Both the position numbers and the translations under genes were made by a program. Below are positions 7,571-17,510 of a stretch of DNA of 32,849 nt, one piece after another. The notes beneath the pieces are model-generated. The model was not told the origin of the DNA, ran no database searches, and saw only the letters and a list, made by a program, of their open reading frames with translations. Source of the DNA: Desulfurococcales archaeon (lineage in GTDB: Archaea; Thermoproteota; Thermoprotei_A; Sulfolobales; NBVN01). How positions within the stretch are numbered: position 1 is the stretch's first letter; each line of letters opens with the position of its first letter. The stretch lies in the NCBI GenBank assembly GCA_021158735.1, contig JAGGUC010000067.1, positions 1 through 32,849 on the forward strand. The letters run 5' to 3'.

Positions 7571-7857
7571 TATTAGAAAGCTCGGAAGCCTAAAAATTAT
7601 TATGGAAGCATAGGATTTAGAAAACTGTTTGAGAATTATATTGAAATTAGGCTTAGGAAATTCGGGCGGGATATTGTGTTTGACAGGAGGAACTTGCTAT
7701 GCCTGTAGGTGTTACTAAGCAAAAATAATAATTATTGAGAGGAAACATCTTTCATCACCAACACTAGCTTTGAAAATAACTCGCTTCTTTAATGTGCCTG
7801 TTGGAGAAATATTTAAGCTTAAAGGGAAATCCTACCTAGGAGAAGGGTTGCAAAACA

Positions 7858-8322
7858 ATGAGTAGGCCTTGGATAAACTATTTCCTACAGAGCTTCCTAG
7901 CTATGGTGGCTATTTTCGTAGTCTTAGTTACTCTTAGCTTACAGCACATAGTTATAGTTGCTTCAATAGGTGCCTCGGCATTCATAGTTTTCATAATGCC
8001 TAAAAGCAAAACTGCTAGACCAAGAAACGTTATTGGGGGGCACCTAATAGGTTTCATGAGCGGTGCTCTATGCTGGTATATTAGCAAATTCTTTCATCAA
8101 GCGGAGCCTATAGCTACGTTAGTTATGTATTCTTTAGCAGTAGGGTTATCTACACTGCTAATGGTGATTACAGGTACGGAGCACCCACCAGCTTCCGGAA
8201 CAGCATTAGCTACAGCCATTAGTGGCTTTAGTTTTAAAATACTTGCAGCATTAATTATAAGTACTTGTGTTCTTTCAGCAATAAAGTATGCGCTAAGGCA
8301 TTACCTTAAGGACCTAGTTTAG
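7858..8322 (+). CDS. HPP-family integral membrane protein
   Basis: 154 aa, multiple hydrophobic helices, motif GTEHPPASGTALA. Confidence 0.75.
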   Translation: MSRPWINYFLQSFLAMVAIFVVLVTLSLQHIVIVASIGASAFIVFIMPKSKTARPRNVIGGHLIGFMSGALCWYISKFFHQAEPIATLVMYSLAVGLSTLLMVITGTEHPPASGTALATAISGFSFKILAALIISTCVLSAIKYALRHYLKDLV

Positions 8323-9278
8323 CCTTTAAAACTCCGCATTTTCGGCTTTAGGAATTTTAATAGCACGTTTAAAGCCAACTACCCTAAGTAAGGCATGCTA
8401 GTGTGAGATCTTGAAATAGCATTACTAATTGATATAGCTAACGTTATGGACTATAATTTCTGTTAGTTTCTATCAAGGTGTGCATATAATCGGTGATGGT
8501 GTTGAAGAGCTTGACTTTTTAGGTTCTACGAGTACTTGCAGATGTTTGTGAGGTCTCGAAGCATCATATTGAGGTTTAGGCGCTAACGTTCCGTAAGAAA
8601 GGCATGGTTAAGTGCAGGAATGACCTTATGGTTCTTCCACATAAAGCAACTAAGGATTTTCATGCATGTAATCCCCCTGTAGTTCAGGTAGTGGAGAATT
8701 TGTTGAGAGCGCTCTAAGAGATCAAATGAATGTACTTCAAGAGTTCGGAACTATACCAACTGATTAACGAGTTGTTGTGAAAGGCAGCGTGATTACTGCG
8801 GCTAGGATTTCAGCTTCTATAGTTCTAGGATTAAAACTAATCGAGATCTTACTAAGCAAATATGTAAGTTGCTAAATACATCGGGTATTATAATGACTTA
8901 AAAGAGCAGGCAAATTGCGTATTCTTTATAAATTTATTTAAATTTATTACTGTTCATGTTAATCCTTTAATGTTACTAAATAATGCTACTAAAAGTAGCA
9001 TCATAGTTAAAACTTAGACATTACTGTAACCCTAGAGATTTTTCATACTATTCTTTTTATTAGTGCTTTTAGACTCATGCTAACAAGCCTTTCTAGAAGT
9101 ATAAGATATTTTCTGCTTTTTTGAAGATTGAAACCGGGATTCAGCGTGAGATTGAAGTTAATATTATTGCTAACGTAGGTCTACCTACCCTAAAAATGTG
9201 TTAAATGATACTTGAAAGTATGTACGAAACAGTTAAATATGGTGCACTTTTAATTATGTATAGTGCACATATCTGTAG

Positions 9279-10436
9279 GTGGTTGGGGTGGCGGGTAAGA
9301 CTAAGTTGGCTCTGGTATTGGGTATTGTCCTAGTTATTTTAGTTATTATTATATCGTACTCAGCCTACGTAGTAGTGCAGCCTAAGCAGAGCTCAAACAC
9401 AAGCAGTGGGTACATCGAGGCCGTCGACTTCATCAATAGGACCGTTAAGGTACCTAATAACGTGTCAAGGATCGTCGCTCTAGGTCCAGGAATGCTTAGG
9501 TTGGTTACATACCTTAATGCCACAGACCTTCTTGTGGGTGTTGAGGCTTCAGAGCAACTATGGGACCCTTTAGGAAGGGACTATGCAATAGCTTATGCAG
9601 AATTATTTAAGAAGCTGCCAGTCGTTGGTTTAGGAGGTCCTAGAAACCCTCCGGACCCTGAGAAAATAAGGTCTGTTAGTCCTGACCTCGTAATAGTACA
9701 TAAACTATATGCTCAAATGTACGACCCAGATAGGCTCTCTAGGGAGGTTGGTACCCCTGTTATAGTGCTTGATTATGGTAGGGCGGGTTACCTGGACATA
9801 GACTCTATTAAGAAGGCTCTGAAACTTCTGGGTGAGGTGCTGCACCGTGAGGAGAGGGCTGATGAGCTCTGTAGGTACATTGATGAATTAATTAGTGACC
9901 TGAAGAAGAGGACAGAAGGAATTAAGGAGAAGCCTTCAATTTACGTTGGTGCGGTCTCCTATAAGGGCAGGCAGCCATTTACTTCATCACAGTCACCATT
10001 TTCACCCCTCACACTGCTTAATACATCAAGCATCGTTGATGAAGTAGCTGTTAAGCCGGGCTTGATTTCTGTAGATTTCGAGTACCTACTAAGGAAGCAG
10101 CCAGACATTATTTTCATAGACCTTAATAATCTGGATATTGTAGCTCAGGACTTCAAGAAGGACTCAAGTAAGTACTGTGCCTTAAAAGCCTTCAGGGAGG
10201 GGAGAGTATGTACTATACTTCCTTTTAATTACTACCACACAAACATAGCTACTGCGCTAGCAGACGCCTATTACATAGGTAAGGTATTGTATCCAAGCAA
10301 ATTCGCTGATGTAGACCCTGTGAAAAAAGCAAATGAGATATTCAAGGTCTTCCTGGGTAAGCCTCTGTATGATGAGTTCGTTAGGGGCTACGGTATTGGT
10401 TTCAGTAACATAGCGAACATGTTTAGGTGCAGCTAA
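9279..10436 (+). CDS. ABC transporter substrate-binding protein (FecCD-type system)
   Basis: N-terminal lipoprotein/TM segment, periplasmic-binding fold segments (VSRIVALGPGMLRLVTYL, PDLVIVHKL, GLISVDFEYLLRKQPDIIFIDL); operon with permease and ATPase. Confidence 0.85.
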   Translation: MVGVAGKTKLALVLGIVLVILVIIISYSAYVVVQPKQSSNTSSGYIEAVDFINRTVKVPNNVSRIVALGPGMLRLVTYLNATDLLVGVEASEQLWDPLGRDYAIAYAELFKKLPVVGLGGPRNPPDPEKIRSVSPDLVIVHKLYAQMYDPDRLSREVGTPVIVLDYGRAGYLDIDSIKKALKLLGEVLHREERADELCRYIDELISDLKKRTEGIKEKPSIYVGAVSYKGRQPFTSSQSPFSPLTLLNTSSIVDEVAVKPGLISVDFEYLLRKQPDIIFIDLNNLDIVAQDFKKDSSKYCALKAFREGRVCTILPFNYYHTNIATALADAYYIGKVLYPSKFADVDPVKKANEIFKVFLGKPLYDEFVRGYGIGFSNIANMFRCS

Positions 10437-11503
10437 GCATGAGTAAGAAGATCGATCAAGAGTATGTGACCAACTCGTCACTTCGTAAAATACTTATTTT
10501 AGCTGTACTACTTGTGGTTTTAGCCCTCTTAATTCCATTATCAGCATCTATAGGATTATACAATGTGTCATTTTTTGATGCTTTCAAGGTATTGCTGGGG
10601 TATAAATTACCGGGGAATGAAGCAGTTGCTCTTTGGCTTAGGTTGAGGAGATGCCTTGTAGGAGTTATTACAGGTATGTTACTAGCTGGAGGTGGAACCA
10701 TCATGCAGGCTGTTCTGCGTAATCCACTAGCATCACCCTTCACGTTAGGAATCTCTCACGCTGCAGCTCTAGGAGTTGCCATAGCCCTCATAACGGGATC
10801 TGCAGGCTACACGACTATGTGGTTTATGGAGATTACCTCTCCTTATGTGCTACCTATTTTTGCCTTTGTTTTTGCATTATCTCAGTCACTGCTAATACTC
10901 CTGCTGGCTCAGAAAGAAGGGCTAGAGCCGCGTGCAATAATTCTCTCAGCTATAGCTATGGCTTTCACATACCAAGCAATTTTAGCTCTACTGCAGTACT
11001 TAGTACTTAATGAATTGCAAATTGCGACAATAGTTTTCTGGATGTTCGGCGACTTATCTAGAGCTGGTGATGCAGAGCTTCAAATACTCTCACTTACATT
11101 TCCTGCTCTAGTAGCTATGTATATGCTGCTACACGCCGACCTAGATCTAGTCTCGATCAGTGATGACGTGGCTCTTTCCTCCGGCGTGATTCCTTGGAGG
11201 GTCAGGTTAGTAGCGGTAGTGGTCTCAACTCTGGGGGCAGCACTCGCTACGTCTTTCGTAGGGATCTTAGCTTTTCTCTGCCTAGTTTCCCCCCACATAG
11301 CTAGACTACTCATTGGTGCTTCCCACCGCTATCTAATTCCCACCGCTATGATCGTTGGTTCAATACTGCTTCTAATAGCCGATATTGCCTCAAGGACTGT
11401 ACTGTCACCAATAACGCTTCCTGTCGGTATAGTTCTGTCATTTATTGGTGCACCGGTACTGATCGTGCTATTAATGAAGGGTGGTGGGCATGGTCATTAT
11501 TAA
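10427..11503 (+). CDS. FecCD/BtuC-type ABC permease
   Basis: LRLRRCLVGVITGMLLAGGGTIMQAVLRNPLASPFTLGISHAAALG, a characteristic FecCD motif; multi-TM. Confidence 0.92.
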   Translation: MQLSMSKKIDQEYVTNSSLRKILILAVLLVVLALLIPLSASIGLYNVSFFDAFKVLLGYKLPGNEAVALWLRLRRCLVGVITGMLLAGGGTIMQAVLRNPLASPFTLGISHAAALGVAIALITGSAGYTTMWFMEITSPYVLPIFAFVFALSQSLLILLLAQKEGLEPRAIILSAIAMAFTYQAILALLQYLVLNELQIATIVFWMFGDLSRAGDAELQILSLTFPALVAMYMLLHADLDLVSISDDVALSSGVIPWRVRLVAVVVSTLGAALATSFVGILAFLCLVSPHIARLLIGASHRYLIPTAMIVGSILLLIADIASRTVLSPITLPVGIVLSFIGAPVLIVLLMKGGGHGHY

Positions 11504-12245
11504 GGTAGTTAATATTGACGTATACTATAACAGCTACAAAGCCCTAGATAGAGTCTCAATTACAGCTAGACCTGGGGAGGTGGTTGGAATAATAGGCCCT
11601 AATGGTAGCGGCAAGACAACACTTCTAAGAACCATAGACGGTATCCTCAGACCTAAAATAGGTTCTGTATATATTGATGGAAAGAAGGTAACTTCTATGA
11701 AGAGACGTGAAGTAGCTAAGCTAGTTGGCTACGTACCTCAGAGAACAGAGTTCTCTACATACATGACTGTCTTAGACTTCGTCTTGACTGGTAGGAGACC
11801 ATACATAGGGCTTAGCTATACTAATAAGGACTTCAAGAAAGCAGTAAATGCCTTAAAAATGGTTAGTGCCCACCACTTAATAGATAGGAGACTAGATCAA
11901 TTAAGTGGTGGCGAGCTTCAGCGAGTTATAATAGCGCGTTCGTTAGCGGCAGAACCTAGTGTACTTCTACTTGATGAGCCAACCGCAAACCTAGATCCCC
12001 GATATCAAATTGAGGTACTGGAACACATCAGGAGTTTAGCAGAGGAGAAAAGAAATACCATTTTAGTAACCCTTCATGACTTAACACATGCCTACAGGTA
12101 CTCAGACAAGGTTATTATGATGAAGAATGGGAGAGTGTTTGCTATGGGTGACCCGCAAGAAGTCATTACATCTGAGAACATCAAGAACGTCTTTGGTTTA
12201 GAGGCACTCGTACTAAAAGAATTGAAAGCTGTTATTTTTAGGTAG
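11481..12245 (+). CDS. ABC transporter ATP-binding protein (FecE/BtuD type)
   Basis: Walker A GPNGSGKTT, signature LSGGELQR, Walker B VLLLDEPT, H-loop LVTLHDL. Confidence 0.95.
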   Translation: MVGMVIIKVVNIDVYYNSYKALDRVSITARPGEVVGIIGPNGSGKTTLLRTIDGILRPKIGSVYIDGKKVTSMKRREVAKLVGYVPQRTEFSTYMTVLDFVLTGRRPYIGLSYTNKDFKKAVNALKMVSAHHLIDRRLDQLSGGELQRVIIARSLAAEPSVLLLDEPTANLDPRYQIEVLEHIRSLAEEKRNTILVTLHDLTHAYRYSDKVIMMKNGRVFAMGDPQEVITSENIKNVFGLEALVLKELKAVIFR

Positions 12246-12968
12246 AACCGCCTGATTCCTCAGAGCTTTATATATTGGTGGATGCAGTACTGATATTCCG
12301 CGGCCAACAACAGCATTCAGAGTTCTCCCTGCACACGCTAGACACAACGGCTCATCATCTACGTAGACCACTCGAGCGGACATCACAAGCTCTCCACACC
12401 TAGAACATCTAATACTTTCAAAAATAGGGGCTCTTTCAACCTCCCTAACAATCTCTACCTCATGAATTACGAACTCATCTTCAGTTATCTCCGCCATCAT
12501 GTAGCCTATTTCCTCCCATAGCTCCTGTAGCTTATGGATCTCCTCCTCAGAACCCTCCCTTCTAACAACCACCTTCTCGAACAGTTCATGAACCTCCTTT
12601 GAAAAATACTTCTTCCTAAGTTCCTCAGCATCAATGTATACTCTAACGCCTCTTTCTTCACCCCTCTTAAGTAATGTCAGCGCGTTCTTCCCTAAATCAA
12701 TATACACTAAGGAATTATTACCGAAAGTACATCCAGTAGCTACCTGGACGCCATCGGCAAAACAGTTATTTACCTCAACAATAGCTAGGACGTCCTCCCT
12801 CACAGTCTCAACTACTCCCGACTTCTTCAAGCCCAGCTTCTTCATAGCTATTTCGGAAGCCCTTAAACCTAGAACTAAGAACGGGCATACATGGCCATGG
12901 AACATCCTAGCTTTTTCTATCAACTCCTTACTAACCATATGTGCACCCAATAATTTTATGATGTACAC
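12213..12968 (-). CDS. FmdE-family protein with zinc ribbon
   Basis: FHGHVCPFLVLGLRASEIAM, VEVNNCFADGVQVATGCTFGN, C-terminal CSRCGE..CLAC. Confidence 0.85.
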   Translation of the reverse strand: MYIIKLLGAHMVSKELIEKARMFHGHVCPFLVLGLRASEIAMKKLGLKKSGVVETVREDVLAIVEVNNCFADGVQVATGCTFGNNSLVYIDLGKNALTLLKRGEERGVRVYIDAEELRKKYFSKEVHELFEKVVVRREGSEEEIHKLQELWEEIGYMMAEITEDEFVIHEVEIVREVERAPIFESIRCSRCGELVMSARVVYVDDEPLCLACAGRTLNAVVGRGISVLHPPIYKALRNQAVLPKNNSFQFF

Positions 12969-13086
12969 TATATAATATGTATTACTTCAGTCACAAGAAA
13001 CTACGGTTGTGAGGCAGATGTCTAAAGTACTAGTACTCTTACACGTGATTTACCTGTACATTATTCATTACAATACGTCTTGGATT

Positions 13087-13853
13087 TTAATTACACTCTA
13101 GAAGTTTACCGAATCCTTTAATGTTCGGGCTAATCCCTAATTCATGCAGCGCTAACCACACAGACGCAGTATTACTTGATACGACAGGTTTCCTCAGGTC
13201 TCTTTCAAGAGGCTCTATCACTTCTATAGTTCTGAAATTAGTGTAGCTAATTAATACCCCATCAGCTTCAGGCACAAAGACCTCTCTTACGAGCCCTATA
13301 CGCTGTCCATGGTGGCTGACGCCCTATGTCCGTGTTTTTAATTATGTTCAAACCCTTTATGTTAAGTACCTTAAACCCGCTGTCTTCAAGAAATTTCTTT
13401 TCTAGTTGATTGAGCTCCTCTATGTAGGGGGTAGCCACCACTAATTTAGAAATATTGAGGGCGTGCAGAGCTTCAATAATAGCGAGTGCTGTAGTTATAG
13501 TCTTTATTCCTGCCCCTTGCTTCAATAGATTTTCTCAGCTTCTGCTCCCACTCAATACCCTCCAGTAAAGACCCCGTCGTACATCCATAAACTATAATAT
13601 CTACTTCAGCAGTGGCTAGATCCTCTGCCGCTTTTAATGACTCCCTTGCCATATCTCAAAGTGCTTTCGGCGTTACCTCCACCAGCCGAATCCTAGATGT
13701 GTGAGTGGTCACACCTTCAGGAACTAATTCCCAGAACTCGCTTTCCATTGTTGTATTTGATGAAGGCACAATTAAACCTACCCTGTTACGCCACCCATAC
13801 ACCAATACCACCACAGTAGTACAAAACTCCTGATTTCTTAATAGTATATTCAT
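13087..13853 (-). pseudogene. Maleate isomerase / arylmalonate decarboxylase-family (Asp/Glu racemase-like) pseudogene
   Basis: RVGLIVPSSNTTMESEFWELVP; in-frame TGA after VTPKAL; IIVYGCTTGS; frameshift to QGAGIKTITTALAIIEAL; another frameshift before PEADGVLISYTNFRT, where an SC-TNFRT-type Cys is expected. Confidence 0.9.
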
Positions 13854-13941
13854 AATATTCTTTATGTATTACTCAGAGTTACAACCTTCTTACAGGAATG
13901 ACCAGTGTAGATCCTCAATTGAAGTTCAAAATGATATACGA

Positions 13942-14907
13942 TCATGTAATGTAAATTAATGGGGTAGATGTAGTAACCAGTACCTTCTTATCTCTGTAGC
14001 ATGGTGCCTTAACATTGAATTCGCTAATTAATCTAATTAATAATTTAAGTCCTTGAATAACCCCGCTAATAATATTCGCATAGCATGTACTCCCTTTCGA
14101 GACCATAACGTATGGCGTACCTAGTTTTGAGAGAATACCTGAGAGACTTAATGCTTTACTAGTTCTCTCGCTAGGGAAGACCACCGTAAGAGCACTCCTG
14201 GATATGCTATATATAGGTGCATGCAGGAACTCCTCCAGTAGGTATGTTCTGCAGGGTAGGCAAAGTGTTTCATATAGCTTTAAGCATGTAAAATACGCTG
14301 GTACTAACCCGCTTCCCTCACCTACGGTAATAACTTCGCTTATGCCTCTAGCGCTCACTAACCCATGCATCCTGACCTCACGTATGAGCACGTTGTTAAG
14401 CTGCGACTTCAATGTACTTGCATTCAATTCTACTCCAAGAAGTTTGGCTACTGCTGCAACCGTAGCTATGAAACTTGATACCCCGACAGGGAACTCCTCA
14501 CACGTACTAGTAACTTCGACTACATTACTTACGACTGAAGCTAGCGGGGAATGAGGATCTGATGTAATTGCCACTACCTCCCATCCTAAAGACCTCAATT
14601 TGTCGGCAGACTTGACTACCTCTCTAGTTCTTCCCTTATATGAAATAGCCAGTGCTGTTTTTCTGGTGTCAAATGATTTATTTACATAAATTGATAAGCT
14701 TAATGGGTCAATAGCTAAGAATTTGAGTGAGGATAAATATTGAGTAGCAAGCGCAGCTGCGAAGGAATCACCAGCACCAAATGCATAACCGTGCTTGACC
14801 CCGGCTAAATTTATGTTCATGGGTTTCTTGAGCTGGCATGCGATAACTTCAGTAAACTTCGAGATTTCATGTCTAATGAAGTCAGCGAGATCCGTACGTA
14901 TCACCAT
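13942..14907 (-). CDS. SIS-domain (phosphosugar isomerase/binding) protein
   Basis: 321 aa; GAGDSFAAALA, AISYKGRTREVVKSADKLRSLGWEVVAITSD, typical SIS motifs. Confidence 0.8.
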   Translation of the reverse strand: MVIRTDLADFIRHEISKFTEVIACQLKKPMNINLAGVKHGYAFGAGDSFAAALATQYLSSLKFLAIDPLSLSIYVNKSFDTRKTALAISYKGRTREVVKSADKLRSLGWEVVAITSDPHSPLASVVSNVVEVTSTCEEFPVGVSSFIATVAAVAKLLGVELNASTLKSQLNNVLIREVRMHGLVSARGISEVITVGEGSGLVPAYFTCLKLYETLCLPCRTYLLEEFLHAPIYSISRSALTVVFPSERTSKALSLSGILSKLGTPYVMVSKGSTCYANIISGVIQGLKLLIRLISEFNVKAPCYRDKKVLVTTSTPLIYIT

Positions 14908-15033
14908 GACAAATCATACGGGGATTGCTTTTAAAGAATAGTGACCAAAGTAGTTTTTAAGGAGGCTGCAAGTTCGGGAATCAAGGCCTGTAGGCAATGC
15001 AGTAATATATGGTGTTCATGAACCCGCCAGCCA

Positions 15034-16314
15034 TCAACTAATGTCTATGAGTAGGTTATCACCATTAACTGGGAAGTATATATCTACATCAGTAAGGTGT
15101 TCCTGCAACTTCTCTTTAAAGATCATTCCAGTCTCTTCCTCGCTATGCACCAAGATTACCTTAGATAGGCCTCTAATAGACCTTGCAAGCCTAATGAGTC
15201 CATCAGCCCCGGCATGACTTGAGAAGTCAAACCACTGCACTCTAGCTTTCACACTCTCCCCGTTCTCAGTATAGCAGCCGTCCTCAAGCAGTAATCTGCC
15301 AGGAGTTGTCGGGCCTTGATACGACACGAGGAAAATGGAGTTGCTTGGGTCACTGCTTAACTTCTTAAGATAGTATACTGCTGGACCGCCCTTCAACATC
15401 CCAGCTGAGCTAACTATAATATTCCCCCTGCTCTTAACGATCTTCCTCCTCTCACTCGAACTCCTCACCATCCTGAACTCCTTCAGCGCTCTCACCAGTA
15501 AGTCATATCTATTCAGGTACTCAGGGTGGCTCACTAAAATGTCATTTATAACCCTGATCATGCCGTCATAGTAGACGTTAGCCCATCTCAACCTCTCGTA
15601 CAGTAGTAGGAGAACCTCCTGGGACCTACCTAAACTAAAGGCAGGTATAAGTACATTACCTCCTTCATCAATTACCTCCTTCACAGACTCTATGAACTCC
15701 TTCTCAATTTCCTCCCTTTTCGGGTGAATGGAATTCCCGTAAGTCCCCTCAGTGATCAGTACGTCTGCCTCTAGACCGTCCATGAAGGCACCTTTCACGA
15801 GCCTAGTGTCAATGGTGTTTATGTCACCCGTGTATAGTATTTTAGCACCTCCTATCTCAACATAGATCATGGCACTGCCCGGTATATGCCCTGCATTAAC
15901 TAACTTGATATTGTAGTCGCCGAACCTCACTTCACTGTCATAGTACAGATCCAGTGTGCTGTCCAGCATCACCTCGATATCTACCTGTTCATAGGGGAGG
16001 TAGTACCCTGAGATCTTCAGGAAGTCAGACAACATTATTTTAGACAGTTCCTTAGTTACTCTCGTCATTACGGCGGGGATCTTGAATGACGTATAGAGCA
16101 TCGGTAAAGCACCGATATGGTCCAGGTGCGCGTGCGATACCGCTACAGCAGCAAGCTCGCTAGGTCTTATGTGTAATGGAAGTTGCGGAATATCTTTCTC
16201 ATCGAAATTAATTCCGTAATCTAGTAGCAGGTACCTACTATCACTTCTCACAGCCACTGCCGCACGACCTACCTCACGACCACCTCCCAAGATCCTGATC
16301 TTCATCTGAGCCAC
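15034..16314 (-). CDS. Beta-CASP metallo-beta-lactamase ribonuclease (aCPSF2-like)
   Basis: HAHLDHIGALP, GHIPGSAMIYVE, YTGDINT, SSAGMLKGGPAVYYL, DFSSHAG; no N-terminal KH region. Confidence 0.9.
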   Translation of the reverse strand: MAQMKIRILGGGREVGRAAVAVRSDSRYLLLDYGINFDEKDIPQLPLHIRPSELAAVAVSHAHLDHIGALPMLYTSFKIPAVMTRVTKELSKIMLSDFLKISGYYLPYEQVDIEVMLDSTLDLYYDSEVRFGDYNIKLVNAGHIPGSAMIYVEIGGAKILYTGDINTIDTRLVKGAFMDGLEADVLITEGTYGNSIHPKREEIEKEFIESVKEVIDEGGNVLIPAFSLGRSQEVLLLLYERLRWANVYYDGMIRVINDILVSHPEYLNRYDLLVRALKEFRMVRSSSERRKIVKSRGNIIVSSAGMLKGGPAVYYLKKLSSDPSNSIFLVSYQGPTTPGRLLLEDGCYTENGESVKARVQWFDFSSHAGADGLIRLARSIRGLSKVILVHSEEETGMIFKEKLQEHLTDVDIYFPVNGDNLLIDIS

Positions 16315-16374
16315 TTCCTCACCTAGAGTAACTCTTTATATTTCTCAGATAATAAACTAAACTGAGGATGAGTA

Positions 16375-16749
16375 ATGCTCCCCTTCAACCCAAGAGAACT
16401 CAGGAGAATGCTCAGAAGAATGGGAATACGTGTTGAGGAGTTCAATAACGTTAGGTCCGTCAGCATCGTACTTGATGATAAAGAGATAATTATAAGGCAG
16501 CCGCAGGTGTCAGTAATGACTGTTCAAGGACAGAAGATATACCAGATTGTAGGAGGTCAGGAAGAGAGTGTGGATCTGTCTGCTGAGTCAGGAATTGTTG
16601 AGGAAGTTACTTTTAGTGATGATGATATTAAGTTCGTAATGGAGCAGGCTGGCGTTGATAGAGAGCTAGCTGTGAGAGCGCTTAAGGAGGCAGGTGGCGA
16701 CATAGCTAAGGCAATACTCTTGATCACTGAAGGTAAGCTAAAGAGCTGA
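16375..16749 (+). CDS. nac: Archaeal nascent polypeptide-associated complex protein
   Basis: NPRELRRMLRRMGI, NAC domain, C-terminal UBA-like VMEQAGVDRELAVRALKEAGGDIAKAILLI. Confidence 0.93.
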   Translation: MLPFNPRELRRMLRRMGIRVEEFNNVRSVSIVLDDKEIIIRQPQVSVMTVQGQKIYQIVGGQEESVDLSAESGIVEEVTFSDDDIKFVMEQAGVDRELAVRALKEAGGDIAKAILLITEGKLKS

Positions 16750-17451
16750 TGCCCTGACCCCCCTTAATGCCGAAACCAGTTCAGGTACATCCCCCTTGAG
16801 TGATAGAACCAGCGGTATGCCTTCCCTATCAGCCAGCCTGATAGCCATAGGATCGACTTTTTTAGGTCCGTGAAGTACCACCACTGCAGGTTTTACAGGT
16901 GCGACACGAACAGCTATCATGGGTGACCTCCCAGTTGTTACTTTAGTAAATATTAGTGCGCGGTTAGTGGTTAATCCCATTAACTGCCAGAACTGATCTC
17001 CACTTAATGACACTATGGCACCAATACTGTCTATGACGGTATAGCCGTAGAATTCCGTTCCTGAAATCCGGGAATTCACAATGATCCCTTCTACAGCTGT
17101 CACTAACTCGTCCAGAGTGAGGGGAGTGCTTAGATCCCTAGCATCTATTATAGCGCCCAAGTCTAAATTGAACATCTTAGCCAGTTGCCTAGACGTGATC
17201 CACCCTCTCTCTGAATCGATTTGGAATAGTGCGTCAACAAACCTTCTAAGGAACCTGACCCCAGGTAACCTCCTACTCTTTTCATAGTCAACTATCACAC
17301 TCGGTGTAATACCCATGGCTTTAGCAACTTCTACCTGCGTAGCCTTGAATGTCTCTCTCCATCTCTTTAAAGCCGCACCGCAATTATCACTCACTACAAT
17401 GTCACCAGCGATCCTACGTGCAATAACCTCCTTAACATAGTCGTTAACCAT
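16738..17451 (-). CDS. XRE-type HTH transcriptional regulator (archaeal)
   Basis: ATQVEVAKAMGITPSVIVDYEKSRRLPGVRFLRRFVDAL. Confidence 0.85.
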   Translation of the reverse strand: MVNDYVKEVIARRIAGDIVVSDNCGAALKRWRETFKATQVEVAKAMGITPSVIVDYEKSRRLPGVRFLRRFVDALFQIDSERGWITSRQLAKMFNLDLGAIIDARDLSTPLTLDELVTAVEGIIVNSRISGTEFYGYTVIDSIGAIVSLSGDQFWQLMGLTTNRALIFTKVTTGRSPMIAVRVAPVKPAVVVLHGPKKVDPMAIRLADREGIPLVLSLKGDVPELVSALRGVRASAL

Positions 17452-17510
17452 TTATACGACCAATTAATCATGTGTTAATTAAATAAAATAATTATATTGA
17501 AACTACCTGA

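Noticed and set aside
8340-9270. Possible decayed gene after the HPP protein
   Set aside because: Short protein-like stretches appear (for example KGMVKCRNDLMVLPHKATKDFH) but frames are broken and I cannot name a family with support.
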